NCBI GenBank assembly: GCA_024233935.1
Contig: JACKOY010000028.1
Location: forward strand, 1-46,932
From: Spirochaetales bacterium
GTDB lineage: Bacteria; Spirochaetota; Leptospiria; Leptospirales; Leptonemataceae
Direction of reading: 5' to 3'
Length of the DNA stretch: 46,932 nt
Below the pieces are notes generated by a model that saw only the letters and a program-made list of their open reading frames with translations, was not told the origin of the DNA and made no database searches. The position numbers were made by a program, and so were the translations under genes. Below, piece after piece: positions 1-7,483 of this stretch (positions are counted from its first letter, which is position 1; each line of letters starts with the position of its first letter).

Positions 1-218
1 TCCTGGTATTTGCGGGTAACGCGCTCCACGTTCGGAATACATTCCAGATCGTGGAGCCGGGCGGCGTGCAGCAAAAGATAGTTCAGGTAGGCCGCCAGCC
101 CACCGAACTGCTGCAACCGTTGCTGGAAAAAGGGTTCGAGTCGCAGCGGAATCAAAAAACTGCAAAGCGGTCTGCGCGGCTCCGTACAGCGCGCTTTCCA
201 GGATCGAGTTGGTACCAT
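1..218 (-). CDS. Partial hypothetical protein at left edge, possibly DUF1564-like
   Basis: An open frame of 72 codons runs leftward from an ATG at 218 off the window edge, so only the N-terminus is present. It reads MVPTRSWKARC, then a basic stretch, then an amphipathic part with FLIPLRLEPFFQQRL and AYLNYLLLHAARLHD. This 'LIP...L..Y..YLLL' pattern reminds me of the DUF1564 paralogue family of Leptospira, a small family of unknown function; that is recalled, not searched. AGGGG sits immediately before the ATG, closer than usual for a ribosome site, so the true start may lie slightly upstream. The exported-protein gene on the same strand ends 46 bases upstream, so the two could be co-transcribed. 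Confidence 0.5.
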   Translation of the reverse strand, partial: MVPTRSWKARCTEPRRPLCSFLIPLRLEPFFQQRLQQFGGLAAYLNYLLLHAARLHDLECIPNVERVTRKYQ

Positions 219-263
219 ACCCCTAAAAGGTCGCCCGACTCCGTTTTGTTGCGCGGTTTTCTG

Positions 264-830
264 CTATCGGTCTTCTACTATCGTGAGGATGGCGAATTCA
301 ACGGCCGGGCGATCACCGGCAGTCAGATTCAGGAGCAGAAGATTCGGGCCATCCTCGCGCAGCCGCACCTGGCCGGGTCTTTCTGTATCGTGCAGGGAAA
401 AAACGAGGGCTCCGTCCAGCAGCACCGCGGGAGCAAGCAGACTGTCCGGCAAACGAGCAAGGACTGCGGACCGTACAGCCTGCCCACGCGGATCACGACG
501 AATATCGGCCGCGAGCGCTTCCCCGGCTGAGACCCGGGCCGCGCCCACCAGAGGTCCATCCGTACCGGATTCAATGCGCAGGACGAGCAGGCCCTGGTCC
601 AGAAGCGCTGCCGCCCTGCCGAGCCGATACAGGTTTCCCGCTGCCAGTCTCGAACCGGGGCCCGGGGGGCTCGCACTGCCGAAGCGTTCAAGACCGCGAC
701 ACAACTCGTCCAGCCGGGCGCAGTCCAGCCCGCTTCTCAGGGCGGCCAGAAAACTGTCCGGGAGAGCGAGGACCAGGCTCGAAAAGCCCAGCGCAGCAAA
801 CACGGCGAGGCGGGGTAGTCGAAGCGACAT
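264..830 (-). CDS. Exported protein of unknown function
   Basis: I do not recognise this 188-residue protein. The start at 830 is preferred over an in-frame GTG at 851 because AGGGA lies six bases upstream of it. The N-terminus, MSLRLPRLAVFAALGFSSLV followed by LALPDS, is a signal peptide with probable cleavage after an Ala near residue 23, so the protein is likely periplasmic or surface-exposed. The mature part is rich in Leu, Ala, Arg and Gly and has two cysteines (DCARLDELC) shortly after the signal, which could form a disulfide. The C-terminal half alternates short hydrophobic stretches (VLLDGALVFSLHD, NLLLLNL), suggesting beta strands. It is divergent from uppP, with about 93 bases between the two starts. 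Confidence 0.6.
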   Translation of the reverse strand: MSLRLPRLAVFAALGFSSLVLALPDSFLAALRSGLDCARLDELCRGLERFGSASPPGPGSRLAAGNLYRLGRAAALLDQGLLVLRIESGTDGPLVGAARVSAGEALAADIRRDPRGQAVRSAVLARLPDSLLAPAVLLDGALVFSLHDTERPGQVRLREDGPNLLLLNLTAGDRPAVEFAILTIVEDR

Positions 831-923
831 GTTCCCTAATATCGGATGCACAAGAGGGCGAACGATCGATGGCGCTGTCTTTCTTTTTGCTGGACTGGCA
901 CCAGGCCACTGGCGCCTTGCCCC

Positions 924-1760
924 ATGATCGACTTGCCGCAGGCCATGTTGCTCGGACTCATTCAGGGCCTAACCGAGTTCATTCCCATATCGAGCACAGC
1001 GCACCTGCGGCTGGTTCCGGCCCTGATCTCCCCTTACTACTCCATGCCGGATCCGGGCGCGGCCTACTCAGCCGTCATCCAGCTTGGAACGCTTATGAGC
1101 CTGGTTGTGTATTTCCGAAAGGATCTCGCCGGCTTTATACAGGCAACGCTCTCCGGAATTTTCAGCGGCCGGCCCTTTTCCGACCCGCGCGCCCGCATGG
1201 CCTGGTATTTGGTCATTGGCACCGTGCCGGTTTCGGTGGCAGGTCTCCTGTTGAGCGATTTTATCGAAGGGCCCTTCCGTTCGCTCTACGTGATCGCCTC
1301 CAGCCTGATCGGCCTTGCGATCATCCTGTGGCTGGCCGATGTTTTCTCGAAAAAGGACCGTGCCATTGAGGAGCTCAACTGGAAGGACGCCTTGCTGATC
1401 GGAGTGGGCCAGGCTTTTGCTCTGGTGCCGGGGGCGTCCCGGTCCGGCACTACGCTCACAGCCGGACTGATGCTCGGCTTTGACCGCTATGCGGCCATGC
1501 GCTTCTCCTTCTTGCTTTCGATTCCGGCCATCGCGCTATCCGGCGTCTACGAACTCATCAAGGAATATTCTCAGCTGGAAGGCGCGGGCCTGGGGGGGCT
1601 GGCGACGGGTACTCTGGTTGCGGCTCTGGTCGGCTACGGCACCGTAGCCGGATTGCTCCAGTTTTTGCGCTCTCACACAACCCTGGCATTTGTGTTGTAT
1701 CGCATCTCGATGGGAATCCTGCTGCTGGCTCTGCTATACGCAGGCCTCCTGGAACCCTGA
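924..1760 (+). CDS. uppP: Undecaprenyl-diphosphatase UppP (BacA family)
   Basis: This integral membrane phosphatase converts undecaprenyl pyrophosphate to the monophosphate, recycling the lipid carrier used for peptidoglycan and surface polysaccharides. The 278-residue product has the family N-terminus MIDLPQAMLLGLIQGLTEF, with the conserved acidic and Ser-rich motif (QGLTEFIPISSTAHL) and the second signature PGASRSGTT near residue 170. Several hydrophobic helices follow, as in E. coli BacA (about 273 residues). Longer in-frame starts exist from 846, but they add a hydrophilic tail unlike the family, so the ATG at 924 is chosen even though its ribosome site is weak. It is a single gene, divergent from the exported protein. 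Confidence 0.93.
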   Translation: MIDLPQAMLLGLIQGLTEFIPISSTAHLRLVPALISPYYSMPDPGAAYSAVIQLGTLMSLVVYFRKDLAGFIQATLSGIFSGRPFSDPRARMAWYLVIGTVPVSVAGLLLSDFIEGPFRSLYVIASSLIGLAIILWLADVFSKKDRAIEELNWKDALLIGVGQAFALVPGASRSGTTLTAGLMLGFDRYAAMRFSFLLSIPAIALSGVYELIKEYSQLEGAGLGGLATGTLVAALVGYGTVAGLLQFLRSHTTLAFVLYRISMGILLLALLYAGLLEP

Positions 1761-1845
1761 TTTTTGCCTCGCCAGATGCGCGCCGAACGACCGTAATTGA
1801 TAAAGGGGCCCCCCCCTTCCGCCGATAGGGCTACCACGGAGACCA

Positions 1846-2295
1846 ATGATGGCAGCCACCAATCACAAGCAGTTCGATGCCTACAAGAATACAGAAATAA
1901 GCACCGCCAATCAGGGTAAGCTGATCATCATGCTGTACGATGGCGCCATCCGATTCTTGCGACTGGCCGTCGAGAATATGGATCCCCGCAGCTATGACGT
2001 CGTTAACACCAATATCATAAAGGCCCAGGACATAATCACGGAACTCATGCTTTCGCTGAATATGGAAGAAGGCGGCGAGATAGCGGAGAATCTGTTTAAT
2101 ATCTACGCGTACCTCAAAAAGCGGCTGCTGGAGGCGAACATCGCCAAGGATGTAGCCACCGTGGACGAGGTCCTGAAACTGCTGGGGGATCTCCGGAGCG
2201 CCTGGGAAGAAGTGTCGCAAAAAGAAGCCGGGCGGCCCCAGGCCGCAGCCACCGAGCTACGCAGCCAGGGCGCCAGCTTTTCCATTCAAGGATAG
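1846..2295 (+). CDS. fliS: Flagellar export chaperone FliS
   Basis: FliS binds the C-terminus of flagellin in the cytoplasm, preventing early polymerisation and delivering it to the flagellar export machine. The 149-residue product is all helical. Near residue 8 it has QFDAYKNTEISTANQGKLI, then IMLYDGAIRFL, the family hallmark (Y...I.TA....LI.MLYDGA). The usual length is about 130 residues; here a 20-residue Gln/Ala/Ser-rich tail is added. Two ATGs are adjacent (1846 and 1849); GGAG lies 4 bases before the first and 7 before the second, so 1849 may be the real start. In a spirochaete the clients would be the periplasmic flagellins FlaB. The gene that follows 8 bases downstream is probably co-transcribed. 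Confidence 0.9.
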   Translation: MMAATNHKQFDAYKNTEISTANQGKLIIMLYDGAIRFLRLAVENMDPRSYDVVNTNIIKAQDIITELMLSLNMEEGGEIAENLFNIYAYLKKRLLEANIAKDVATVDEVLKLLGDLRSAWEEVSQKEAGRPQAAATELRSQGASFSIQG

Positions 2296-2303
2296 CGCTC
2301 GTT

Positions 2304-2624
2304 GTGGGCCGGTCGGCCAGCGGACTCCGATTACTCCGGCGCCGACTCCACCGTCAGTTGCGTCTCCTGCGCGCCGGACTTTACGAAGAAGCCATAGCCC
2401 TGCAGCCGGGCGCTGGAATTCCCACGGAACAGCTTTCGAGTGATCCCGGGCTTCAAAAGGAGTGCCGGGCCATCAACGATGCCATCTACCGGGAGCTGCG
2501 TTCCCTGCAGGCGACCCTGGGCAAAGAAATCCTCGAGTCCAATGTTGAGCGTGAACTCGCCCGATTCCGCCAGGAAGCCGAATCACGCGAAAATCTGTGG
2601 ACAAAAACCCCCGAACATTTGTAA
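2304..2624 (+). CDS. Small helical protein downstream of fliS, possibly flagellar chaperone-like
   Basis: This 106-residue product has a GTG start 8 bases after the fliS stop; an AAGGA at the end of fliS is a distant ribosome site. It is very basic at the N-terminus (RLLRRRLHRQLRLLR) and charged and helical after that, with SLQATLGKEIL and VERELARFRQEAE suggesting a coiled coil. I do not recognise the family. Position, size and helical character fit a FliT- or FlgN-type accessory protein, since fliT often follows fliS, but no diagnostic motif is visible and the assignment is inference from context only. Confidence 0.6.
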   Translation: MGRSASGLRLLRRRLHRQLRLLRAGLYEEAIALQPGAGIPTEQLSSDPGLQKECRAINDAIYRELRSLQATLGKEILESNVERELARFRQEAESRENLWTKTPEHL

Positions 2625-2675
2625 TCCCGGCACGTCGAACACGACGAAGCTATCTTTCCCGATCAGGAGACAGTC

Positions 2676-4403
2676 ATGTCATTCAGACTGCGCGCTTTCC
2701 GCTCACGAAGTGGAATCACACTCATGCTTATCGTACTGGCCTTTACGGTCGCGACCGGCCCGTTATCGGCGCGACGTTTGGGCCTCTTCATCGGGTCCAA
2801 CTACACGAACAACTCTGCCGGCATTCCGCCCCTGGAATTGTGCGAGGCCGACGCGACCCACATTCAGGCCGCGTTACGCAACAACGGCGGTTTCGATATG
2901 GCCACCGTGCTTCTGGGTCAGCAAGTAACCCGGGCCAACCTCGAACGCGAGCTGGGCAAACTGGCGGAAACAGCCACCAGCAGCGACACGGTCGTCTTGT
3001 ATTTCTCGGGTCATGGAACGTACCAGCGCGACCAAAGCGCACCGAACGGAATCACGAATGTCGTTGTGATGTTCGATCGACCGCACGTTACGGACCGCGA
3101 ACTGAACGAGTGGGTAAGCCGCATCAGAACTCCGAAGCTCGTGTGGATTTTCGACTGCTGTTATTCGGGCGGCATTGCGGGGAAAGGTAACCGTACGACC
3201 CGTGGCACCGGCGATATCCCCGTTGATGACGATCAGCCCGGACGCGTGCTCGAAAACGGAAACGATCGCGTCTATTTCCAGAACAAGGCCATAGTAGCTT
3301 CGAGCGACGCGAACGAGACATCTATTGAGGTGCGCGGCAATATAAACCACGGAGTCTTTACCTACTTCTTCGCGCAGGCGGTGGTCCCATCGAATGGTGA
3401 CCTGAACCGGGATGGAACGGTAACTGTTTACGAGGCTTTCGAATGGGCGAAAGACCGGGTGATTCAAACCGCACGCTCCTTCAATCACAGCCAGCATCCG
3501 CAGATCAGCGGCAACGCATCGGGCATTATGATATCGGGCCGCGAGATCCCGACGCCTCCGCAACCCCAACCGCAACCGGAGCCGCAACCACAACCGGAGC
3601 CCGAACCTGGTCCGGGCGACGTGGTTGTAGATCCTGTGCAGCCGCCCGATCCGGTTGGACCTCAGGAACCGGAGGTCGTTGTTCACAGTCAGACCGGATC
3701 GGCTTACATTCTCACGACAATCCTGCGTAAGGTCGCGGCCGGTCCCACTCCAATGGATCCGCACCAGCTGATTCAACGGGACCGACGCGGAAACGAAGAT
3801 CGCCGCATCAAAGTGACCTTTTCGGGGGAAGAGTATCCAACGCAAGTTCGATGGCTGAACGAGCAGGCTTTATTCGCAGTTTCTGGAGAGCGAATCCCGC
3901 TCGGCCGATCGAGTTATCGTGGCGCCAGCTACGCCAATGAAGTGGCCCTGATCGTCGTCTCCAATATTCCGACCGGAGTTCACGAAGTCGAAATCATGGC
4001 GGACGGGTATCCGGTCATTCACGATCGCCTCGGTGTGCAGCGCTACGATGTACGAAACGTTCCTTATAAGAACTGCACGGCCAATCGACTGTTCGTAGTG
4101 GCCTCGCTTTCCGGTTATGGTTCCATCCAGGGCAAAGTCTTCTTCCAGAATCTGGAGCAGCCAATGGCGGGGCAGGTGATCTGGATGCCGATCGTGCGTC
4201 AGACAAACCAGGTGCACCGCATGGCTTCTCAACAGGATGGATCCTTCTGGTTCCTGAATCTGACCCCTGGTCGCGATTACTACATCAAGGCCTCCTTTCT
4301 GGAGAGCCTGCCGCTGGATGACAAGGAGCTCACGGTCGAGGACGGCATGGTGACCAGGGTGGATGTGATTTTGAATCGTCGCCTGGTATTCAATCAGCAG
4401 TAG
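2676..4403 (+). CDS. Secreted caspase-family (C14/metacaspase-like) protein with EF-hand-type loop
   Basis: The 575-residue product starts at an ATG with AGGAG six bases upstream. Residues 1-32 are a signal peptide ending PLSA. Residues 33-285 are a caspase-like peptidase domain: the His motif YFSGHGTY (H113) and the Cys motif FDCCYSGG (C162 in the DxCxSG position) form the predicted dyad. Within the domain, residues 242-253 (DLNRDGTVTVYE) match the 12-residue EF-hand/dockerin calcium loop at every ligand position. A Pro-Gln-Glu repeat linker follows (about 290-315). The remaining about 250 residues look beta-rich, with a carboxypeptidase-regulatory/Ig-like end that includes QDGSFWFLNLTPGRDYYIKA. 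Bacterial caspase homologues act in signalling or cell death or are inactive; the role of this exported one is unknown. Confidence 0.85.
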   Translation: MSFRLRAFRSRSGITLMLIVLAFTVATGPLSARRLGLFIGSNYTNNSAGIPPLELCEADATHIQAALRNNGGFDMATVLLGQQVTRANLERELGKLAETATSSDTVVLYFSGHGTYQRDQSAPNGITNVVVMFDRPHVTDRELNEWVSRIRTPKLVWIFDCCYSGGIAGKGNRTTRGTGDIPVDDDQPGRVLENGNDRVYFQNKAIVASSDANETSIEVRGNINHGVFTYFFAQAVVPSNGDLNRDGTVTVYEAFEWAKDRVIQTARSFNHSQHPQISGNASGIMISGREIPTPPQPQPQPEPQPQPEPEPGPGDVVVDPVQPPDPVGPQEPEVVVHSQTGSAYILTTILRKVAAGPTPMDPHQLIQRDRRGNEDRRIKVTFSGEEYPTQVRWLNEQALFAVSGERIPLGRSSYRGASYANEVALIVVSNIPTGVHEVEIMADGYPVIHDRLGVQRYDVRNVPYKNCTANRLFVVASLSGYGSIQGKVFFQNLEQPMAGQVIWMPIVRQTNQVHRMASQQDGSFWFLNLTPGRDYYIKASFLESLPLDDKELTVEDGMVTRVDVILNRRLVFNQQ

Positions 4404-4475
4404 CGGCGGACCGACCGGGGCCCCGGGCGGGTCCCGGTCGCTTGACCGCTGAGGCGGGGAGGTGAAGCATCCCCT

Positions 4476-4670
4476 ATGGTCAAGTTACTGACAGTTGTCT
4501 TCTTTTTTGCCCTCGTGGTCTACGTCGTCCTGACGCTGGTGCGCGGCCTGCGTCTGGCCGGACGCGTCGAAGAAGCCCGACGCAGCTACCGCGAAGGTCG
4601 GTCCGTGGGCGAAAAGGACATTACCGACAGAGCAAGAATCATCGAAGAAAAGCCCTCCGGGGACCGATAA
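4476..4670 (+). CDS. Small single-pass membrane protein
   Basis: This 64-residue protein has one N-terminal membrane helix (MVKLLTVVFFFALVVYVVLT), then a basic segment (VRGLRLAGRVEEARRSYREG) and a charged tail. The charge pattern suggests a cytoplasmic C-terminus. GGGGAGG lies 11 bases before the ATG, a longer spacing than usual but the only in-frame start near it. It sits 14 bases upstream of the HEAT-type lipoprotein gene and could be co-transcribed with it. Small proteins of this shape (one helix plus a short charged tail) are common as unnamed conserved genes; I cannot assign a function. Confidence 0.65.
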   Translation: MVKLLTVVFFFALVVYVVLTLVRGLRLAGRVEEARRSYREGRSVGEKDITDRARIIEEKPSGDR

Positions 4671-4684
4671 ACATAAGTGATATC

Positions 4685-6049
4685 ATGAAAACCCGATCTG
4701 TATTCTCTGTGACTGCCCTGCTACTGCTGGCCGGCGTCGCCTGTAGCAGCTTCCCGGAACGGGAATGGATGCAGGAGCAGGCGCCCGCAATCCGACGGGG
4801 CGAGGGCAACCGGGCGATAGAGCAGATTGTAGCCGGTTTCGAGCGCGTTCGGCCTTCGGATCGGGAACTCGCCATTTCGACAGTCGCGGCAGCACCCGAG
4901 CCAGGCTCCACGACCGCTCTGCTTACGCTGCTCTCGAAGCCGGCCAGCACGGTTCCAGTCCAGGAAAAGGGCCTGATCGTCGCAGAGCTACGCGGGCGTG
5001 AGGATGAGCGTATTCCCGATGCGATCATTGCTGCGGCAACGGCGGAACCCGAACTTGTCACTGAAAACCTGGTACGGTACTTCGATGAGGGCCGCATGGA
5101 GAATGCGATTCCTCTGGTGAAGCGCACCCTTGAGGAGCCACGTTTCATCGACGTTTGTCTGGCGATGCTGGCCAGTTTTGACCGGCCCGACCTGAACGAG
5201 TACATCCTCGCACTTGGAAAGCGGCGCGAATCGCCCGAGGTGCGCCTCGCCGCCCTGAAAACCGCAAGCGCATTTGAATCCGAAAGCATGGTTACAGCAA
5301 CCACCGCCGTGTTTGAAGAGATTGTCAGAAACGCGGACACAGAGCCGGACCCGGTCGTCAAGCTGGCACTGGAATATCTGGGAACCCGGCCCGCAACCGA
5401 AGAGAGACTGACGATTCTACGGGAGTTTTATCAGGATAGTGAGAACGCCGAACTGCGCGAACAGGCAGTCGATGCGTTGGTCACCATGCAGGCCGTCGAA
5501 CGAAGCACGGTCATGAGCCGTCTGAATGCAAACCTGGATGGTGCTGACGTCAACCTGGCGATCCAGAACAGCCGCACCGCAACGCGACGCGAGCAGGAAC
5601 GTACAGAACGCGTCGTTCCCACCGCGCGCACGGAAAGGACACAGACCAGACGCAACACGAACCTCCGCAGACCCACAAGTTATCCTTCCGATTATCTGGC
5701 GCGACTGACCCGGCGACTCAACAGCGAACTGGGAAGCGACCTGGGCAATGACCGACGGGTACGAATTGACAACGCGCTGCGGTCCTTTGCCGGCCGGGAC
5801 AATCTGGCAATGGCACGCCTGGTGCAGAGGTCCTATCAGAAGTTCTTCCCCAACGAAGATGCTGAAGCCATCAAGCGGCGGCTGGAACAGGGCGTTTCCA
5901 TGCCGGGCTCGCTCTCGATCATAGTCTGGAACATCGTCGACGAGTACGATACCGATCCGATGCGCGTCTACGTGATCTCGCGTATGTTTTCCGTGGCCCG
6001 CTGGGAAGCCGAGATCATCTTGCAGATAGTGCGCACGAATCAGATCTAG
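4685..6049 (+). CDS. Lipoprotein with HEAT-like helical repeats
   Basis: The 454-residue product begins MKTRSVFSVTALLLLAGVAC, a lipoprotein signal with the lipobox LAGVAC, so residue 20 should be lipidated. Residues about 30-310 consist of degenerate 30-40-residue helical pairs (for example PVVKLALEYLGTRPATEERL and NAELREQAVDALVTM) that resemble HEAT/Armadillo repeats, a scaffold for protein contacts. A low-complexity Arg/Thr/Asn segment (about 305-345) links these to a compact C-terminal domain (about 345-454) holding FAGRDNLAMARLVQRSYQK and MRVYVISRMFSVARWEAEII. No catalytic motif is seen. The protein is probably anchored in the envelope; its partner is unknown. The ribosome site is weak. 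Confidence 0.75.
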   Translation: MKTRSVFSVTALLLLAGVACSSFPEREWMQEQAPAIRRGEGNRAIEQIVAGFERVRPSDRELAISTVAAAPEPGSTTALLTLLSKPASTVPVQEKGLIVAELRGREDERIPDAIIAAATAEPELVTENLVRYFDEGRMENAIPLVKRTLEEPRFIDVCLAMLASFDRPDLNEYILALGKRRESPEVRLAALKTASAFESESMVTATTAVFEEIVRNADTEPDPVVKLALEYLGTRPATEERLTILREFYQDSENAELREQAVDALVTMQAVERSTVMSRLNANLDGADVNLAIQNSRTATRREQERTERVVPTARTERTQTRRNTNLRRPTSYPSDYLARLTRRLNSELGSDLGNDRRVRIDNALRSFAGRDNLAMARLVQRSYQKFFPNEDAEAIKRRLEQGVSMPGSLSIIVWNIVDEYDTDPMRVYVISRMFSVARWEAEIILQIVRTNQI

Positions 6050-6100
6050 GCTTCATAAATCCTTCTTCAGTTTCCATGCTTCTGTAACGATATCGAGAGT

Positions 6101-6637
6101 ATGGGGCCCCGTGGAATGCGCATGTCCGTAATGCTGGGACTTTGCGTTTGTCTGATTGGCTGCGATCCCTATGTGAAAGGCAATTTCGCCTGGAAGGGCA
6201 CCGATGACCGCGGGATCGAAGAGCCGGAGCGGACCTGGCTCGTAGAGACCGAATTCCGCATCGCCCGCGATCAGCTGTATTTCTTCGACTATGAAACGAT
6301 CTGGTGGGTGTACCAGATCACGGATGGCCGCTTTGAGGACGATCAGTTTCTGGCCGCCCTATACGAGGACAATCTGACTCCCGATCCCGTGCTTGTCGAC
6401 CTGCGGCGCGTCACGCTAATAGAAGATGGTTGTTGCAGTTATATCCGGCAGTATTATGAGCAGCTACCCCCGGGGCGCTACCTCTTGAAGATCGCCCACC
6501 AGTCCAACGCCGTCGATATGGTTCGCTTTACGGTTGTTCCGGCGGAAGGACCGCGGGGCATGGGTACGCCGGAGTCTTTTGAGGACGACGTCGAATCCGA
6601 AGAGGATTTTGACGAAATCCTGCGCTACTCCGGCTGA
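6101..6637 (+). CDS. Small putative lipoprotein
   Basis: The 178-residue product has a short hydrophobic N-terminus ending VCLIGCDP, a lipobox-like LIGC that predicts lipidation at Cys21. Three starts are possible (6101, 6116, 6122); the first gives the best-formed basic n-region and is used. The mature part is acidic and rich in aromatic residues (FDYETIWWVYQ), with PPGRYLLKIAHQSNAVDMV resembling the last strand of a small beta-sandwich. The C-terminal 25 residues are strongly acidic (FEDDVESEEDFDEIL). I do not recognise a family. It follows the HEAT lipoprotein by 51 bases, so the two may share a transcript. Confidence 0.65.
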   Translation: MGPRGMRMSVMLGLCVCLIGCDPYVKGNFAWKGTDDRGIEEPERTWLVETEFRIARDQLYFFDYETIWWVYQITDGRFEDDQFLAALYEDNLTPDPVLVDLRRVTLIEDGCCSYIRQYYEQLPPGRYLLKIAHQSNAVDMVRFTVVPAEGPRGMGTPESFEDDVESEEDFDEILRYSG

Positions 6638-6715
6638 ACGCAGAAAAATCCGATTGCCCTGTTTTGCCGGCCGGTTCCACTGATACGCACCTTCATTGGT
6701 CCTACAGGCCGTTAC

Positions 6716-7483
6716 ATGGACATCCGAAAGACAGCCATCGTGACCGGTGGGGCCGGCGGCATCGGCGCTCCGATTTGCCGGCGGCTCGCGGAGTTGGGGC
6801 ACAATCTCGCCATTGTGGATCGGGATGCGAACGCGGCCCAGGAGCTCGTGCTTGAGATTACTCGCGAAAGAGTCGAAGGCCAGATTCAATTCTTCGGGTG
6901 CGATCTCATGCGAGCTCCGGAAATCGCAGACACGTTCCACGCCATCTGTGCGGCGCTCGGCTTTCCCGGGATCCTCATTCACGCCGCTTCCATGCGAAAT
7001 GAATTTGTCACTCTGGACCAGGTGGAGGAACAGGCCTGGGACGAAATATTTACAGTGAACCTGAAAAGTCTGTACCTCCTGGCCCAGCTCATGCTGCCAG
7101 GCATGCGGGAACGGCACTTCGGTCGCATCGTAAGTGTAGCTTCCGTAAAGGGTCTGCAGGGCAGTGCCCGCTCGGCCCCCTACTCCGCCTCCATGCACGC
7201 TCTAATTGGCCTGACACGCTCGCTGGCAGCCGAGTGGGGCCGGGCCGGCATTGCGATCAGCGCGGTTTGTCCGGGGTTCGTGGATGCACGCCTGAAGGAG
7301 GAAGAGGAACCGGTGAAGGGTTATCGGCGCCGAATCCTGCGCCGCACGCCAATGGGCCGCATTTTGAAAGTCGAAGAGATCGCTTCTGCAGTTTGCTTTC
7401 TCGCCGACGAATCCAACCAGGCTGCAAACGGCACGATCCTGGTTGTGGATGGCGGCCTGACCGCCGATCTGGGTGTGATCTAG
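6716..7483 (+). CDS. Short-chain dehydrogenase/reductase with catalytic Lys replaced by Met
   Basis: This 255-residue protein has the full length and layout of a classical SDR. It has a Rossmann cofactor motif TGGAGGIG (residues 10-17), the helix-4 Asn in VNLKSLYLL, the catalytic Ser143 (SVASVKG), Tyr156 thirteen residues later, and a C-terminal VDGGLTAD. Asp at the end of the second strand (IVDRDAN) favours NAD(H). Overall it looks like a 3-hydroxybutyrate dehydrogenase or FabG-like reductase. The oddity is the active-site YxxxK motif: it reads YSASM, with an ATG codon at 7193-7195 where AAG or AAA would be expected. The enzyme may be impaired, altered in activity or non-catalytic. It converges on hemE and the two genes share a 4-base CTAG at their stops. 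Confidence 0.88.
   Translation: MDIRKTAIVTGGAGGIGAPICRRLAELGHNLAIVDRDANAAQELVLEITRERVEGQIQFFGCDLMRAPEIADTFHAICAALGFPGILIHAASMRNEFVTLDQVEEQAWDEIFTVNLKSLYLLAQLMLPGMRERHFGRIVSVASVKGLQGSARSAPYSASMHALIGLTRSLAAEWGRAGIAISAVCPGFVDARLKEEEEPVKGYRRRILRRTPMGRILKVEEIASAVCFLADESNQAANGTILVVDGGLTADLGVI

Noticed and set aside
4405..4441. GC-rich inverted repeat after the caspase-like gene as a terminator.
   Set aside because: Pairing is imperfect and no T tract follows, so it cannot be called a terminator by sequence alone.
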